From: JAEUOS01 sp965279115 | GTDB lineage: Bacteria; Pseudomonadota; Gammaproteobacteria; Burkholderiales; JAEUOS01 | Assembly (NCBI GenBank): GCA_965279115.1 | Contig: OZ257137.1 | Location: 6,845,235-6,909,234 of the forward strand | DNA length: 64,000 bases | Reading direction: 5' to 3' | Shown here: positions 8,513-18,024 of the stretch, in pieces | Numbering within the stretch: the first letter of the stretch is position 1 | Layout: the number at the start of each line of letters is the position of its first letter | The notes under the pieces: model-generated | Told to the model about the DNA's origin: nothing | Databases searched by the model: none | What the model saw: the letters and a program-made list of their open reading frames with translations, nothing else | Translations under genes and position numbers: made by a program

Positions 8513-9310
8513 TCAGGCGGAAGCGGACCTGGCCATGCGCCAGATGTAGACCACGCCGGCCCACCCGACGATTGCAGCGAGCCACGCCCCCAGGGCCCAC
8601 CACACTCCCCAGGCCACGCTGAACAGGTACACCTGAAAGAACGCCAGCGGATAGATCACCATGCCCTGGATGGCCGTGGCGATCACCGCAGCCGTGGCCG
8701 CCGCGCCGACGCGCGGGTGCATCAGGACGATGGAAGACGTCAGCACCAGCGGAAATGCCGCCAGGAGGCCGGTCCAGTCCGGCCCGATGGCGTGACTGAC
8801 GGTCACGATGGTGCCTGCCATCACGCCGACAAAGGCGGCGCGCAGCGGCAGGTCATACCAGCGCTTGGCGCCGGCCAGCAATTTCCTACCGGCGAGCAGG
8901 TGGCGGGTGAGCAGCGCCCCCACGACCAGCAAGAGGGTGCAGAAGGCCACCAGCGGTACCGGAGAAGGGTTCCAGCGCTGCTCGAACCAGGCTACGGCGA
9001 ACCACGACACGAGCGACAACGCAAGGCTCGCCGGCATGGGCATGCGCCGCGCCAGCAGCACGTATACCGTGCCGAACACGGCGACCGCGCCGTTGGCCGC
9101 GATGCTGCCGAGCGCGCTCCGGGCGATGAAATCCGGCGCCGCCGTCATCGCCAGCATCACGTAAGTGGGACCCACCGACACCGGCATGGCGATGATGAGA
9201 CCGGCGATCAACGGCCCGCTTTTCTCGGCGAGGGTGGTCGCGGTCACCACCACCGCGGCGGCGAACGCCACCTTGATGGCGATCGAAAGCCAGAGCGGAA
9301 GATCGGACAA
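8513..9310 (-). CDS. Polytopic membrane protein of unknown function
   Basis: A 265-residue protein, almost entirely hydrophobic, with about eight membrane segments, for example IAIKVAFAAAVVVTATTLA, LIAGLIIAMPVSVGPTYVM and FQVYLFSVAWGVWWALGAW. It begins with TTG at 9310 and I see no strong ribosome binding site, so the start is uncertain; the reading frame itself is well supported by its hydrophobic periodicity. No transporter signature is recognised. It ends 41 nt upstream-side of the purL stop on the same strand and could be cotranscribed with purL. Confidence 0.7.
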   Translation of the reverse strand: MSDLPLWLSIAIKVAFAAAVVVTATTLAEKSGPLIAGLIIAMPVSVGPTYVMLAMTAAPDFIARSALGSIAANGAVAVFGTVYVLLARRMPMPASLALSLVSWFAVAWFEQRWNPSPVPLVAFCTLLLVVGALLTRHLLAGRKLLAGAKRWYDLPLRAAFVGVMAGTIVTVSHAIGPDWTGLLAAFPLVLTSSIVLMHPRVGAAATAAVIATAIQGMVIYPLAFFQVYLFSVAWGVWWALGAWLAAIVGWAGVVYIWRMARSASA

Positions 9311-9351
9311 CGAGAGCGCTTCAGGTCACGCAGGTCGCCGCAGCGGAGCGG

Positions 9352-12300
9352 CTAGCCCAGCCACTTGCGGGCGTTGCGGAACATGCGCATCCATGCGCCA
9401 TCCTCGCCGGCGCCGGGCATGGCCCAGGACTGCTGCACGCTGCGGAACACCCGTTCAGGATGCGGCATCACGATGGTGAAGCGCCCGTCCTCGGTGGTGT
9501 AGCCATTGAATCCGCCCGCCGAGCCGTTCGGGTTGAACGGATACGTTTCGGTGGGCTCGCCGCGATTGTCCACGTAGCGGATGGTGGCGATGGCCCGGGC
9601 GATATCGCCATCCTGCGAGAAATCGGCGAAACCCTCGCCATGCGCGGTCGGCACCGCGATGCGGCTGCCCGCCATGCCGGCGAAGAACAGCGATGGCGAC
9701 TCCAGCACTTCCACGGTGACAAAACGCGCCTCGAACTGCTCGCTGCGGTTCTTGGTGAAACGGGGCCAGTGCGCCGCGCCGGGGATCAGGCTGGTGAGGT
9801 TGGCCATCATCTGGCAACCATTGCACACGCCCAGGGCGAAGACATCGTCACGGGCGAAGAAGGCCTCGAAGTCGCCGCGCGCGCGCGGGTTGAAAAGGAT
9901 GGATTTCGCCCAGCCGGCGCCGCCGCCCAGCACGTCGCCATAGGAAAAGCCGCCGCAGGCGGCGAAGCCCTTGAAGTCCGCCAGGCTCACCCGTCCGGCG
10001 ATGATGTCGCTCATGTGCACGTCGAAGGCGGCAAAGCCAGCGCGATCGAAGGCCGCCGCCATCTCGACATGGCCGTTGACACCCTGCTCGCGCAGGATGG
10101 CGATCTTCGGCCGTTTGCCGCTGGCGACATAGGGCGCCGCGATGTCCTCGGAAGCATCGAAGCTGAACGCCTGCGAAATGCCCGGATCGTCAGCGTCGGC
10201 CAGCGCATCGAATTCCTGCTGGGCCGCCTCCGGATTGTCGCGCAGGGCCTGCATGCGAAAACTCGTTTCGCCCCACACCCGCAACAGTTCGGCGCGCGGC
10301 AGCGCGAATACCGGCCTGGCATTGCGCACGAAGCGGATCTCGTCGCGCTTGTTGGGGCTGCCGACCACGAACGTGCAGTCGCCCAAGCCCCAGGCCTTGA
10401 GCCGCGCAATGATGGCGTTGCGATCCGAGGAGCGCACCTGCACCACCGCGCCGGGTTCCTCGCAAAACAGCGCCGCCAGCAGGCGGTCGTTGAAGCGCCC
10501 CTTGATCATGTCGGGCTTGATCTCGAAGCCGTCATGGTCGGTGACGGCGGCGTCCCAGCACACCGTGTCGAGATTGACCGAGACGCCCGTATGTCCGGCA
10601 AAGGCCATTTCGCAGACCGTGGCGAACAGGCCGCCGTCGGAACGATCGTGATAGGCCAGCAGCAGGCCCTCGCGATTGAGTGTCTGGATGCCGTTGAAGA
10701 ATGCCTTGAGCAGCGCCGGGTCGTCGAGGTCCGGCACCGCATCGCCGAAACGGTTGTAGGCCTGCGCGAGGGCGGAAAAGCCCATGCGCTGCCGGCCGGC
10801 GGCCAGGTCGATCAGCAGCAGCGTGGTCGGGCCCTGGTCGGTTTTCAGTTGCGGGGTGAGGCTGCGCCGCACGTCCTCCACCGGCGCGAAGGCGGTGACG
10901 ATGAGCGAGAGCGGTGCGGTCATTTCCTTGCGGCCGCCCGCGTCTTCCCACACGGTCTTCATCGACATCGAGTCCTTGCCCACCGGGATGGCCACGCCCA
11001 GCGCGTTGCACAGCTCCACCGTGACGGCCTTGACCGTGGCATACAGCGCGGCGTCCTCACCGGTCCTGGCGTGGCCGGCAGCGGCCATCCAGTTGGCCGA
11101 AAGCTTGATGCGCGAGATGTCGCCGATATCCGCCGCGGCGATGTTGGTGATGGCTTCCGCCACCGCCATGCGACCGGAGGCCGGTGCGTCGAGCATGGCC
11201 AGCGGGGTGCGCTCGCCCAGGGCGAAGGCCTCGCCGGCGTAACCCTTGAAGTCGCGCAGGGTGACCGCGCAATCGGCCACCGGCACCTGCCAGGGGCCGA
11301 CCATCTGGTCGCGCGAACACAGGCCGCCGACCGTGCGATCGCCAATGGCGATGAGGAAGGTCTTGGCGGCCACCGCGGGCATGCGCAGCACGCGCGGCAC
11401 GGCTTCGGTGACTACCACGTCGGTCAGGTCCAGGCGCGGGAACTCGCGCGGCACGCTGGTCACGTCGCGCAGCATCCTGGGCGGCTTGCCCAGCAGCACC
11501 TCGAGGGGCATGTCCACCGGCGTGTTGCCGAACAGGCGATCCCCCACCTTCAACTGGCCGTCATCGGTGGCGGTGCCGACCACCGCGAACGGGCAACGCT
11601 CGCGCTCGCAGGCGGCACGAAAGTCGGGCAGGCGGTCGGGCGGTATCGCCAGCACATAGCGCTCCTGCGACTCGTTGCTCCAGATCTCGCGCGGGCTCAT
11701 GCCCGGCTCTTCGGACGGCGCGTCGCGCAGGTCGAAACGCGCACCCACGCCCTTGCCGCCCGCGTCCACCAGTTCGGGGAAGGCGTTCGACAGGCCGCCT
11801 GCGCCCACATCATGGATGGCGACGATCGGGTTGCTCGCGCCCATCTGCCAGCAGCGGTCGATCACCTCCTGCGCGCGGCGCTGGATTTCCGCGTTGCCGC
11901 GCTGCACGGAATCGAAATCGAGGTCGGCGGCATTGCTGCCGGCCCCCATGCTGGAGGCGGCACCACCGCCCATGCCGATCAGCATGCCGGGGCCGCCCAA
12001 CTGGATGAGCAGGGTGCCGGCGCCGAAAGGCTTCTTGTGGGTCTGGCCGTCGCTGATGGCGCCAACACCGCCGGCGATCATGATGGGCTTGTGGTAACCG
12101 CGCGTCTCGCCGGCAAAGGTTTGCTCGAAAGTGCGGAAATAACCCGCCAGGTTGGGCCGGCCGAACTCGTTGTTGAACGAGGCGGCGCCGATCGGGCCTT
12201 CCAGCATGATGTCGAGCGCGGTGACGATGCGATCCGGCTTGCCGATGGTTTCTTCCCACGGATGGGTGAAATCGGGAATGCGCAGGTGCGACACCGAGAA

Positions 12301-13305
12301 CCCCGCCAGACCGGCCTTGGGCTTGGCGCCGCGACCGGTCGCGCCTTCGTCGCGGATCTCGCCGCCGGACCCCGTGGAAGCGCCGGGGAATGGCGATATC
12401 GCGGTGGGATGGTTGTGGGTCTCCACCTTCATCAGGGTGTGCGCCACTTCGTCCCGATAAGTGTAGGCACCGTCGGCCCCCGGATAGAAACGCTCGGCCG
12501 GGCCACCTTCCATGACCGCGGCGTTGTCCGAATAGGCCACCACGGTCCCGGCGGGATTGGCCTTGTGGGTTTCGCGCACCATGCCGAACAGGGACATGGG
12601 CTGCTTCCGACCGTCGATGATCCAGTCGGCATTGAAGATCTTGTGCCGGCAATGCTCCGAATTGGCCTGCGCGAACATCATCAGTTCGACATCCGTGGGG
12701 TTGCGTCCCATCCGGCCGAAATTCTCCGCCAGGTAGTCGATCTCGTCGGGCGCGAGCGCCAGCCCCATGTCGCGGTTGGCCGCGACCAGCGCCTCGCGGC
12801 CCTGCCCCAGCAGGTCGACACTGCCCAGCGGTCGCGGCGCATAGTGCGCAAACAGGGCCTCTGCGGCTTCGACGCCGTCGAGCACGGTTTCGGTCATGCG
12901 GTCATGGATGGCGGCACGAATGACAGCACGGTCGGCGTCCGAGAACTTGCCCAGGAGCCCCTTGGTGAACCAGTAGGCGATGCCGCGCTCGATGCGCCGC
13001 ACTTGCGCAAGGCCGCATGAATGGGCGATGTCAGTGGCCTTGGAGGCCCAGGGCGACAGGGTGCCGAAACGCGGCACCACGAGGAAAAGTTCCCCCCTGG
13101 CCTCCTTCTCGCGCGCCGGCCCATAGGTCAGCAAGGCGTCGAGTACAGCCGATTGCTCAGCGTCGAGCGGGCTGTCGGTTTCGACGAAATGCCAGAACTC
13201 GGTTGCCACGCGGGAGAACGAAACGCCCCCCAGGGCACGCTTGAGTTTTTCGAGGCGAAACGACGATAGCGCGGGAGAGGCGCGCAGCTTCAGGATCAGG
13301 GACAT
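9352..13305 (-). CDS. purL: Phosphoribosylformylglycinamidine synthase (FGAR amidotransferase)
   Basis: A 1,317-residue single-chain PurL, the large proteobacterial form, which catalyses the fourth step of de novo purine synthesis: FGAR, glutamine and ATP give FGAM. The N-terminal domain begins MSLILKLRASPALSSF; the two AIRS-like synthetase halves follow, with KVETHNHPTAISPFPGASTG near residue 300; the C-terminal glutaminase carries the nucleophilic cysteine in ALGVCNGCQMMANL and the PTAHGEGFADF and MPHPERVFR segments with the other triad residues. The ATG at 13305 matches the family N terminus; a longer in-frame extension to 13512 is not conserved in character. It is divergent from metC. Confidence 0.98.
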   Translation of the reverse strand: MSLILKLRASPALSSFRLEKLKRALGGVSFSRVATEFWHFVETDSPLDAEQSAVLDALLTYGPAREKEARGELFLVVPRFGTLSPWASKATDIAHSCGLAQVRRIERGIAYWFTKGLLGKFSDADRAVIRAAIHDRMTETVLDGVEAAEALFAHYAPRPLGSVDLLGQGREALVAANRDMGLALAPDEIDYLAENFGRMGRNPTDVELMMFAQANSEHCRHKIFNADWIIDGRKQPMSLFGMVRETHKANPAGTVVAYSDNAAVMEGGPAERFYPGADGAYTYRDEVAHTLMKVETHNHPTAISPFPGASTGSGGEIRDEGATGRGAKPKAGLAGFSVSHLRIPDFTHPWEETIGKPDRIVTALDIMLEGPIGAASFNNEFGRPNLAGYFRTFEQTFAGETRGYHKPIMIAGGVGAISDGQTHKKPFGAGTLLIQLGGPGMLIGMGGGAASSMGAGSNAADLDFDSVQRGNAEIQRRAQEVIDRCWQMGASNPIVAIHDVGAGGLSNAFPELVDAGGKGVGARFDLRDAPSEEPGMSPREIWSNESQERYVLAIPPDRLPDFRAACERERCPFAVVGTATDDGQLKVGDRLFGNTPVDMPLEVLLGKPPRMLRDVTSVPREFPRLDLTDVVVTEAVPRVLRMPAVAAKTFLIAIGDRTVGGLCSRDQMVGPWQVPVADCAVTLRDFKGYAGEAFALGERTPLAMLDAPASGRMAVAEAITNIAAADIGDISRIKLSANWMAAAGHARTGEDAALYATVKAVTVELCNALGVAIPVGKDSMSMKTVWEDAGGRKEMTAPLSLIVTAFAPVEDVRRSLTPQLKTDQGPTTLLLIDLAAGRQRMGFSALAQAYNRFGDAVPDLDDPALLKAFFNGIQTLNREGLLLAYHDRSDGGLFATVCEMAFAGHTGVSVNLDTVCWDAAVTDHDGFEIKPDMIKGRFNDRLLAALFCEEPGAVVQVRSSDRNAIIARLKAWGLGDCTFVVGSPNKRDEIRFVRNARPVFALPRAELLRVWGETSFRMQALRDNPEAAQQEFDALADADDPGISQAFSFDASEDIAAPYVASGKRPKIAILREQGVNGHVEMAAAFDRAGFAAFDVHMSDIIAGRVSLADFKGFAACGGFSYGDVLGGGAGWAKSILFNPRARGDFEAFFARDDVFALGVCNGCQMMANLTSLIPGAAHWPRFTKNRSEQFEARFVTVEVLESPSLFFAGMAGSRIAVPTAHGEGFADFSQDGDIARAIATIRYVDNRGEPTETYPFNPNGSAGGFNGYTTEDGRFTIVMPHPERVFRSVQQSWAMPGAGEDGAWMRMFRNARKWLG

Positions 13306-13442
13306 GGAAGGCGGATAAGCTGCGGGGAACGTGCCATCTGTCACAATGGCAGAAGGCAAAATTATAACCGCCCGACCCGCAACTCCCTCTCGCCATCTCC
13401 CCTCACCCGGCCCGAAACCGACTCGCGGAAAGCGTAATCCCC

Positions 13443-14627
13443 ATGCGCGACGAAACCAAAGCCGTCCACCTCGGACGCCACCCCGAACGCTTTGCCGGCA
13501 CCGTGAATACACCGGTGTTCCGTGCCTCGACCATCCTGTCGAAGGACGTGGCCGAATGGGAACAGAAGAAAAAGGACCGGGCCCAGGAAAAGCCCGGCAC
13601 CTACTACGGCCTGATGGGCACGCCCAGCAAGCACCTGCTCGAGGAGGCGTTGGCCGAACTCGAAGGCGGCTACAAGTGCCAGATCTACCCGTCCGGGCTG
13701 GCCGCCTGCAGCATCCCGATCCTCGGCTATGTGCAGTCCGGCGACCACATCCTGGTCACCGACAACGTGTATGGCCCGACCCGGCGCTTCTGCGACGTGC
13801 AGTTGAAGCGCATGGGGATTGCGACCACCTACTACGACCCGCTCATCGGCGCCGGGATTTCCGCCCTGCTGCGCCCGGAAACCCGGCTGGTGTTCGTCGA
13901 GTCGCCCGGCTCGCTCACCTTCGAGGTGCAGGACATTCCCGCCATCGCCGAGGTGGCGCATCGCCACGGCGCGGTGGTGATGATGGACAACACCTGGGGC
14001 ACGCCGCTGTACTACAAGCCGTTCGAGCACGGCGTCGACGTGTCGATACAGGCGACTACCAAATACGTGGTCGGCCATTCGGACGTGATCATGGGCTCGG
14101 TCACCTGCACCCGCGAGGCTTGGCCCGGACTCAAGTCGGTGACCACCGATTTCGGCCAGACCGCCAGTCCTGACGATTGCTATCTCGCGGCGCGCGGCCT
14201 GCGCACCATGGCGATGCGCCTGCCGATCCACCATGCCTCGGGCGTGCAGTTGGCGGAATGGATAGCAGCCCAGCCGGAAGTCGAGCGGGTCCTGCATCCC
14301 GCCTTGCCGGGCGACCCTGGACATGCCCTGTGGAAACGCGATTTCAGCGGCGCCTGCGGACTCTTCGGCGTGGTCTTGAAGCCGATGCCGCGCGCACCAC
14401 GCGACGCCCTGCTGGACGCGCTCGAGCTGTACGGCATCGGCGCCTCGTGGGGCGGCTTCGAAAGCCTGGCCATGCCGTTCGACCCGAACGAAATCCGCAG
14501 CGCGACCAAATGGCCGCATGCCGGTCCCTGCTTTCGCGTCCACGCCGGGCTAGAGCACATCGATGACCTGATCGCCGACATGGCACGCGGCTTCGTTGCA
14601 CTGCGCGAGGCGCTGGCGCGCACCTGA
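13443..14627 (+). CDS. metC: Cystathionine beta-lyase
   Basis: A 394-residue PLP enzyme of the Cys/Met metabolism family. MetC cleaves cystathionine to homocysteine, pyruvate and ammonia. The PLP lysine lies in QATTKYVVGHSDVIMGS, the PLP-contacting YYGLMGTPSKHLLEEALAELEGG and FVESPGSLTFEVQDIPAI segments are clear, and GIGASWGGFESL is typical of MetC rather than of cystathionine gamma-synthase. It is divergently arranged with purL over a 137-nt gap and convergent with the next gene. Confidence 0.93.
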   Translation: MRDETKAVHLGRHPERFAGTVNTPVFRASTILSKDVAEWEQKKKDRAQEKPGTYYGLMGTPSKHLLEEALAELEGGYKCQIYPSGLAACSIPILGYVQSGDHILVTDNVYGPTRRFCDVQLKRMGIATTYYDPLIGAGISALLRPETRLVFVESPGSLTFEVQDIPAIAEVAHRHGAVVMMDNTWGTPLYYKPFEHGVDVSIQATTKYVVGHSDVIMGSVTCTREAWPGLKSVTTDFGQTASPDDCYLAARGLRTMAMRLPIHHASGVQLAEWIAAQPEVERVLHPALPGDPGHALWKRDFSGACGLFGVVLKPMPRAPRDALLDALELYGIGASWGGFESLAMPFDPNEIRSATKWPHAGPCFRVHAGLEHIDDLIADMARGFVALREALART

Positions 14628-14646
14628 AGCTCGGGGCGGCCGGCCT

Positions 14647-15576
14647 TCAGTTCGTGCCGGGTGCGTCGCGCAGCACCCGGCCGCCCGCGGGCGCGGCGCC
14701 CGCGGGCAGGTAGCCCTGCCGCACCAGTCCGCCCAGGTCGATGGCCAGCCGTTTCCCGTTCACGAGCTGCCGCGCAGCGGTCACCAGGGACTCGGCGTCC
14801 AGGTTTCTGCGCGCAGCCAATGCCAGGACCACATGGTTGACCTCGCGCCGGGTATCGAGCACATGGACTTCAGCGAACGCCTGCTGATGGGTCGTGACCA
14901 TGTCCGCGTAGAGGGCGTTGTAGCGGCTGTTCCAGAGATTGCTCGCCGCCACGCCTTGTGGCGCCAGCACCCGCCGGACATCGGCGAGGAACTCCAGCGT
15001 CGTCAGGTGTTCCGGCACGCGCTCGCTGCCAAACGCGTCGAGCATCACCATGTCGTAGCGCCCGGACGGCGCGCCGCGCAGAAACGCGCGTGCGTCGCCG
15101 ACGTGGGTTTGCAGGCGGGCGTCTTCACGATAGCCGAAGTACTCGCGCGCCACGGCGACCACCGCCGGATCAATCTCGACGACCTCGATGTTGGTGCCGG
15201 CAAGGTGCCGGTGCAGGTAAACCGGCAGGGCGCCGCCGCCAAGACCGACCACCAGGATCCTGCGTGGTTCCGGCACCAGTGCAAGCCCCGCGAGCATCAG
15301 GCGCGCATAGACGAAATGCAGGACCTCGGGCCTGCCCGGAATGATCACGGTTTGCGTGGCGCCGCTGCGCCCGAAACGCAGCGCGCGCGTGCCGTCGAGT
15401 TCCTCGGTGACGACGAGCGTGCCGAACATCGACTGCCTTTCGTGCAGCACCCGCGGGCCAAGCGAAAGCGTGCCGCAGCCCGCGATGGCGAACACGAGGC
15501 AGGCGCACCACATCACCCGGATGGCCGCCCGCCGGCAGGCTTGCGCGGGCGCAAATTTGAGCAAATTGGTCGGCAT
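14647..15576 (-). CDS. Lipoprotein with a spermidine-synthase-like methyltransferase fold
   Basis: A 309-residue protein whose N terminus is a lipoprotein signal: basic n-region, hydrophobic VMWCACLVF, then a lipobox AIAGC. The body matches the spermine/spermidine synthase fold: RRILVVGLGGGALPVYLHRH, IEVVEIDPAVVAVAREYFG, VGDARAFLRGAPSGRYDMVMLDAFG. In true spermidine synthases the binding site holds decarboxylated SAM and putrescine; here the export signal and variable substrate segments argue for another role. The ATG at 15576 is chosen because it begins the signal sequence. Upstream in-frame starts would bury the signal. It is convergent with metC. Confidence 0.82.
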   Translation of the reverse strand: MPTNLLKFAPAQACRRAAIRVMWCACLVFAIAGCGTLSLGPRVLHERQSMFGTLVVTEELDGTRALRFGRSGATQTVIIPGRPEVLHFVYARLMLAGLALVPEPRRILVVGLGGGALPVYLHRHLAGTNIEVVEIDPAVVAVAREYFGYREDARLQTHVGDARAFLRGAPSGRYDMVMLDAFGSERVPEHLTTLEFLADVRRVLAPQGVAASNLWNSRYNALYADMVTTHQQAFAEVHVLDTRREVNHVVLALAARRNLDAESLVTAARQLVNGKRLAIDLGGLVRQGYLPAGAAPAGGRVLRDAPGTN

Positions 15577-15840
15577 TGGGCTGCGGATTACGGGTTTTCC
15601 CGCGGATTTTCGCATTTTCGTTGCCAATGCGGCGAAAACTGCATGGTTTTTGGGTAAAAATCCTTGCCAAATCAAAACATTCCGTGCATCATGTCAGATC
15701 GCGATTTTCAAGTTGCGCTGTTGTTGTCTGGCTCGGTACCTGCAACCTTTGCAGTGATTCCTCCTTCATCACCCTGCCGTCTTGAGTATCGCCCTTCGTG
15801 GGGCATTCCCCTAATTTTCATCTTTCAGGAGTTTCAAGAC

Positions 15841-16047
15841 ATGGCAACAGGTACCGTGAAGTGGTTCAACGACGCCAAGGGCTTCGGTTTCATCACCCCG
15901 GACGGCGGCGGCGAAGACCTTTTCGCGCATTTTTCGGCAATTCAGGGCTCGGGCTTCAAGACCCTCAAGGAAAACCAGAAAGTCACTTTCGAAGTGACCA
16001 CTGGCCCCAAGGGCAAGCAAGCCACCAACATCAAGGCCGCCGAGTAA
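15841..16047 (+). CDS. CspA family cold-shock protein
   Basis: A 68-residue nucleic-acid-binding cold-shock domain protein. RNP1 (KGFGFITP) and RNP2 (DLFAHFSAI) motifs are intact, and the first strand is GTVKWFNDAKGF. AGGAG lies about 10 nt before the ATG. The 264 nt upstream hold no gene; being AT-richer than their surroundings they probably contain the promoter and a long 5' leader, a frequent feature of cold-shock genes, although I cannot assign a specific thermosensor structure. A strong terminator follows. Confidence 0.96.
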   Translation: MATGTVKWFNDAKGFGFITPDGGGEDLFAHFSAIQGSGFKTLKENQKVTFEVTTGPKGKQATNIKAAE

Positions 16048-16100
16048 CGACGGCATTGTCCGCAGCGGCATGCGCCTGCATGCCGTGCGCGACCGGACGA

Positions 16101-16128
16101 GCCCGGCTCCTTGCCGGGCTTTTCTTTT
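16101..16128 (+). terminator. Rho-independent terminator after the cold-shock gene
   Basis: GCCCGGC (16101-16107), loop TCCTT, GCCGGGC (16113-16119), followed by TTTTCTTTTT. It separates csp from infA. Confidence 0.93.
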
Positions 16129-16159
16129 TAGACCGCACCATCAATCAACGAGGCAAGCA

Positions 16160-16435
16160 TTGGCCAAGGAAGAACTGATCGAAATGGACGGCGTGGTGTC
16201 CGAGGCACTGCCGGACTCACGCTACCGTGTCACCCTCGAGAACGGCCACGAACTGGTCGCCTACACGAGCGGGCGCATGCGCAAGCACCACATCCGCATT
16301 CTCGCCGGCGACAAGGTTTCGCTGGAACTCTCCCCTTACGACATCAGCAAGGGGCGCATCACGTTCCGTCACCTCGACCGCCCCGCGCCGGGTCCGGGCC
16401 AGCGCGCACGCCCGCAGCCGGCTCGCCGGCGCTAG
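16160..16435 (+). CDS. infA: Translation initiation factor IF-1
   Basis: A 91-residue IF-1, an S1/OB-fold factor that binds the ribosomal A site. It starts MAKEELIEMDGVVSEALP from a TTG codon, and the core LENGHELVAYTSGRMRKHHI and DKVSLELSPYDISKGRITFR is typical. Classical IF-1 has about 72 residues; this has an extra basic, proline- and arginine-rich tail (about residues 74-91), as seen in the second IF-1 copy of many betaproteobacteria. The 3' 77 nt overlap the end of the convergent acyltransferase gene, and it is this tail that is encoded there. Confidence 0.93.
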   Translation: MAKEELIEMDGVVSEALPDSRYRVTLENGHELVAYTSGRMRKHHIRILAGDKVSLELSPYDISKGRITFRHLDRPAPGPGQRARPQPARRR

Positions 16436-17030
16436 GCCCGACGGCGCCAGCCGCCCCGTCCTCCGCCTTCAGGCGGATGGGGCCCTGGCGCTCCGGATGG
16501 CGGCCGGCCTTGTCGGCATAGAACGCCCGTATCCTGTCCATGTCGGCGCGCAGGTCGCCGCATGGTTGCACCAGCGGCCCGATGGCCGCCACCCTGCGTC
16601 CGAAATCCACGTATCCCATGGCGATCGGCACGCCGGCGGCAAGCGCCACGTGATAGAAGCCGCTCTTCCAGTGGTCAGCGCGGCCACGCGTGCCCTCCGG
16701 CGGCATGGCCAGCACCAGGTGGTCACGCCGGTCGAACTGCGCCGCCAGTTGATCGACCATATTGGCCGCCGCACGCCGATCCACCGGAATGCCGCGCAGC
16801 CTGCGCGCGAACCAGCCGAATGGCGGCGCGAACAAGGTGTGCTTGCCCACCCAGTGGGGCCACACGCCCAGGGCCAGGCCGGCCGCCATCATCACCACGA
16901 AATCCCAGTTGCTGGTATGCGGCGCCGCCAGCAGCACGTACTTGGCTGCCTGCGGCGCCGGCCCCTCCACCCGCCAGCCCGCCAGGCGCAACGCGGTCCG
17001 GCCCAGCCAGGCACCGAGGCCGCGCCTCAA
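16359..17030 (-). CDS. PlsC-like 1-acyl-sn-glycerol-3-phosphate acyltransferase family protein
   Basis: A 223-residue acyltransferase. The catalytic HX4D motif is HTSNWD in LLAAPHTSNWDFVVMMAAG, followed by GKHTLFAPPFGWFARRLRGIPVDR and the MPPEGTRGRADHWKSGFYH block, which matches the EGTR motif binding the acyl-acceptor phosphate. It begins with TTG overlapping the upstream methyltransferase stop (TTGA, 17027-17030), so it is likely translationally coupled. The C-terminal ~25 residues (glycine and alanine rich) overlap infA on the opposite strand and may be poorly constrained. The acyl acceptor is not certain; such stand-alone proteins may act on lysophospholipids. Confidence 0.83.
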   Translation of the reverse strand: MRRGLGAWLGRTALRLAGWRVEGPAPQAAKYVLLAAPHTSNWDFVVMMAAGLALGVWPHWVGKHTLFAPPFGWFARRLRGIPVDRRAAANMVDQLAAQFDRRDHLVLAMPPEGTRGRADHWKSGFYHVALAAGVPIAMGYVDFGRRVAAIGPLVQPCGDLRADMDRIRAFYADKAGRHPERQGPIRLKAEDGAAGAVGPSAGEPAAGVRAGPDPARGGRGDGT

Positions 17031-17935
17031 GCGCCGCTTTCGGGCATGACGACATCAGCTTGCGGGGCAGACGCTCTCGGACAGGACATCGCGGTTTCCA
17101 GTGTGACGGGCGCATCGTCAGGATGCGAATGCCCGATTTCCAGCATTTCGACAACAAGGGTGAAGTTGAAAGGATACCCGGCCTGGCGCACTCCCCACTT
17201 CGCGATGCGCCGCGCCGCGCATAGCGGCACGCACGGCATGTCGAGGATGTTCGCCGCCCAGCCCTCGTCGATGCCGAACCGGTATGCATCATCCGGCCCG
17301 GCGAAGGTGACCGGCACGCGCATGGTCTCGCGCTTCCGGATCACCATGCCGGCGCAGGCGATGTCCTGTTCAAGCTCGGCGAAGGTCTTGGGAACCTTCG
17401 AATCGGCGAGGGCGCGATCGGCTGCCCAGGCGATCGCGCGTTTCAAGGGGTGGCGCGAATCCCGAAAATGCCGCTTGAGCCCGGCGTGAAACGGTGCGCC
17501 GCCTTCCTCGGTGGTGGTCACCAGCGACAGCACGCCGCGCGGCGCAAGCAGCGCGCGCGCCTGCCCCAGCAGCGCTGCGCGGGACACGTAGGCGAAGATG
17601 AAGTGCGCCAGCACCAGGTCAAACGCACCCGCCGGCAGTACCCGCAGCGCCTGTTCCGCCGGCGCTTCGAGCGCATTGATCGGCAATCGCGCGGCGGCGA
17701 TCCGCAACATCGCCGGCGACACGTCCAGCCCGGTCATGCGGGAGGGAATTCCCGCGTCGCGCAGATGCGCGAGCATCGCACCATCGCCGACGCCCAGGTC
17801 CACCGTTTCGATCGAACCCGCGCGCGCGGCCAGGCGCTGCGCCAGGCTCGCGGCGACGCGCCGGTTCTTCTCGGCGATGATGCCGGAGTCGGAGTTGTAG
17901 CCGCGCGCGACGGCGTCATGCACGCGCCGGCTCAT
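17027..17935 (-). CDS. Class I SAM-dependent methyltransferase
   Basis: A 302-residue methyltransferase. The SAM-binding motif I is IETVDLGVGDGAMLAHLRDAG (about 42-62), then MTGLDVSPAMLRIAAARLP and FDLVLAHFIFAYVSRAALLGQ, which correspond to motifs II and IV. The C-terminal ~150 residues are not a recognised domain. It overlaps the acyltransferase start by four bases and forms a two-gene operon with it, so its substrate could be a lipid. It is divergent from the CPBP fusion gene. Confidence 0.78.
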   Translation of the reverse strand: MSRRVHDAVARGYNSDSGIIAEKNRRVAASLAQRLAARAGSIETVDLGVGDGAMLAHLRDAGIPSRMTGLDVSPAMLRIAAARLPINALEAPAEQALRVLPAGAFDLVLAHFIFAYVSRAALLGQARALLAPRGVLSLVTTTEEGGAPFHAGLKRHFRDSRHPLKRAIAWAADRALADSKVPKTFAELEQDIACAGMVIRKRETMRVPVTFAGPDDAYRFGIDEGWAANILDMPCVPLCAARRIAKWGVRQAGYPFNFTLVVEMLEIGHSHPDDAPVTLETAMSCPRASAPQADVVMPESGA

Positions 17936-18024
17936 GCGCGCTGCCCCGCCTGTCGCGTTGCGCCGGCAAGTAGTCGGATCTGGATTGCGAATAACATCGT
18001 GAACTTCCGATTCTAGTCATTGCA

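Noticed and set aside
9460..13020. A very long open frame antisense to purL
   Set aside because: It mirrors the purL codon pattern in GC-rich DNA and its translation is low-complexity with no domain; purL on the other strand is certain.
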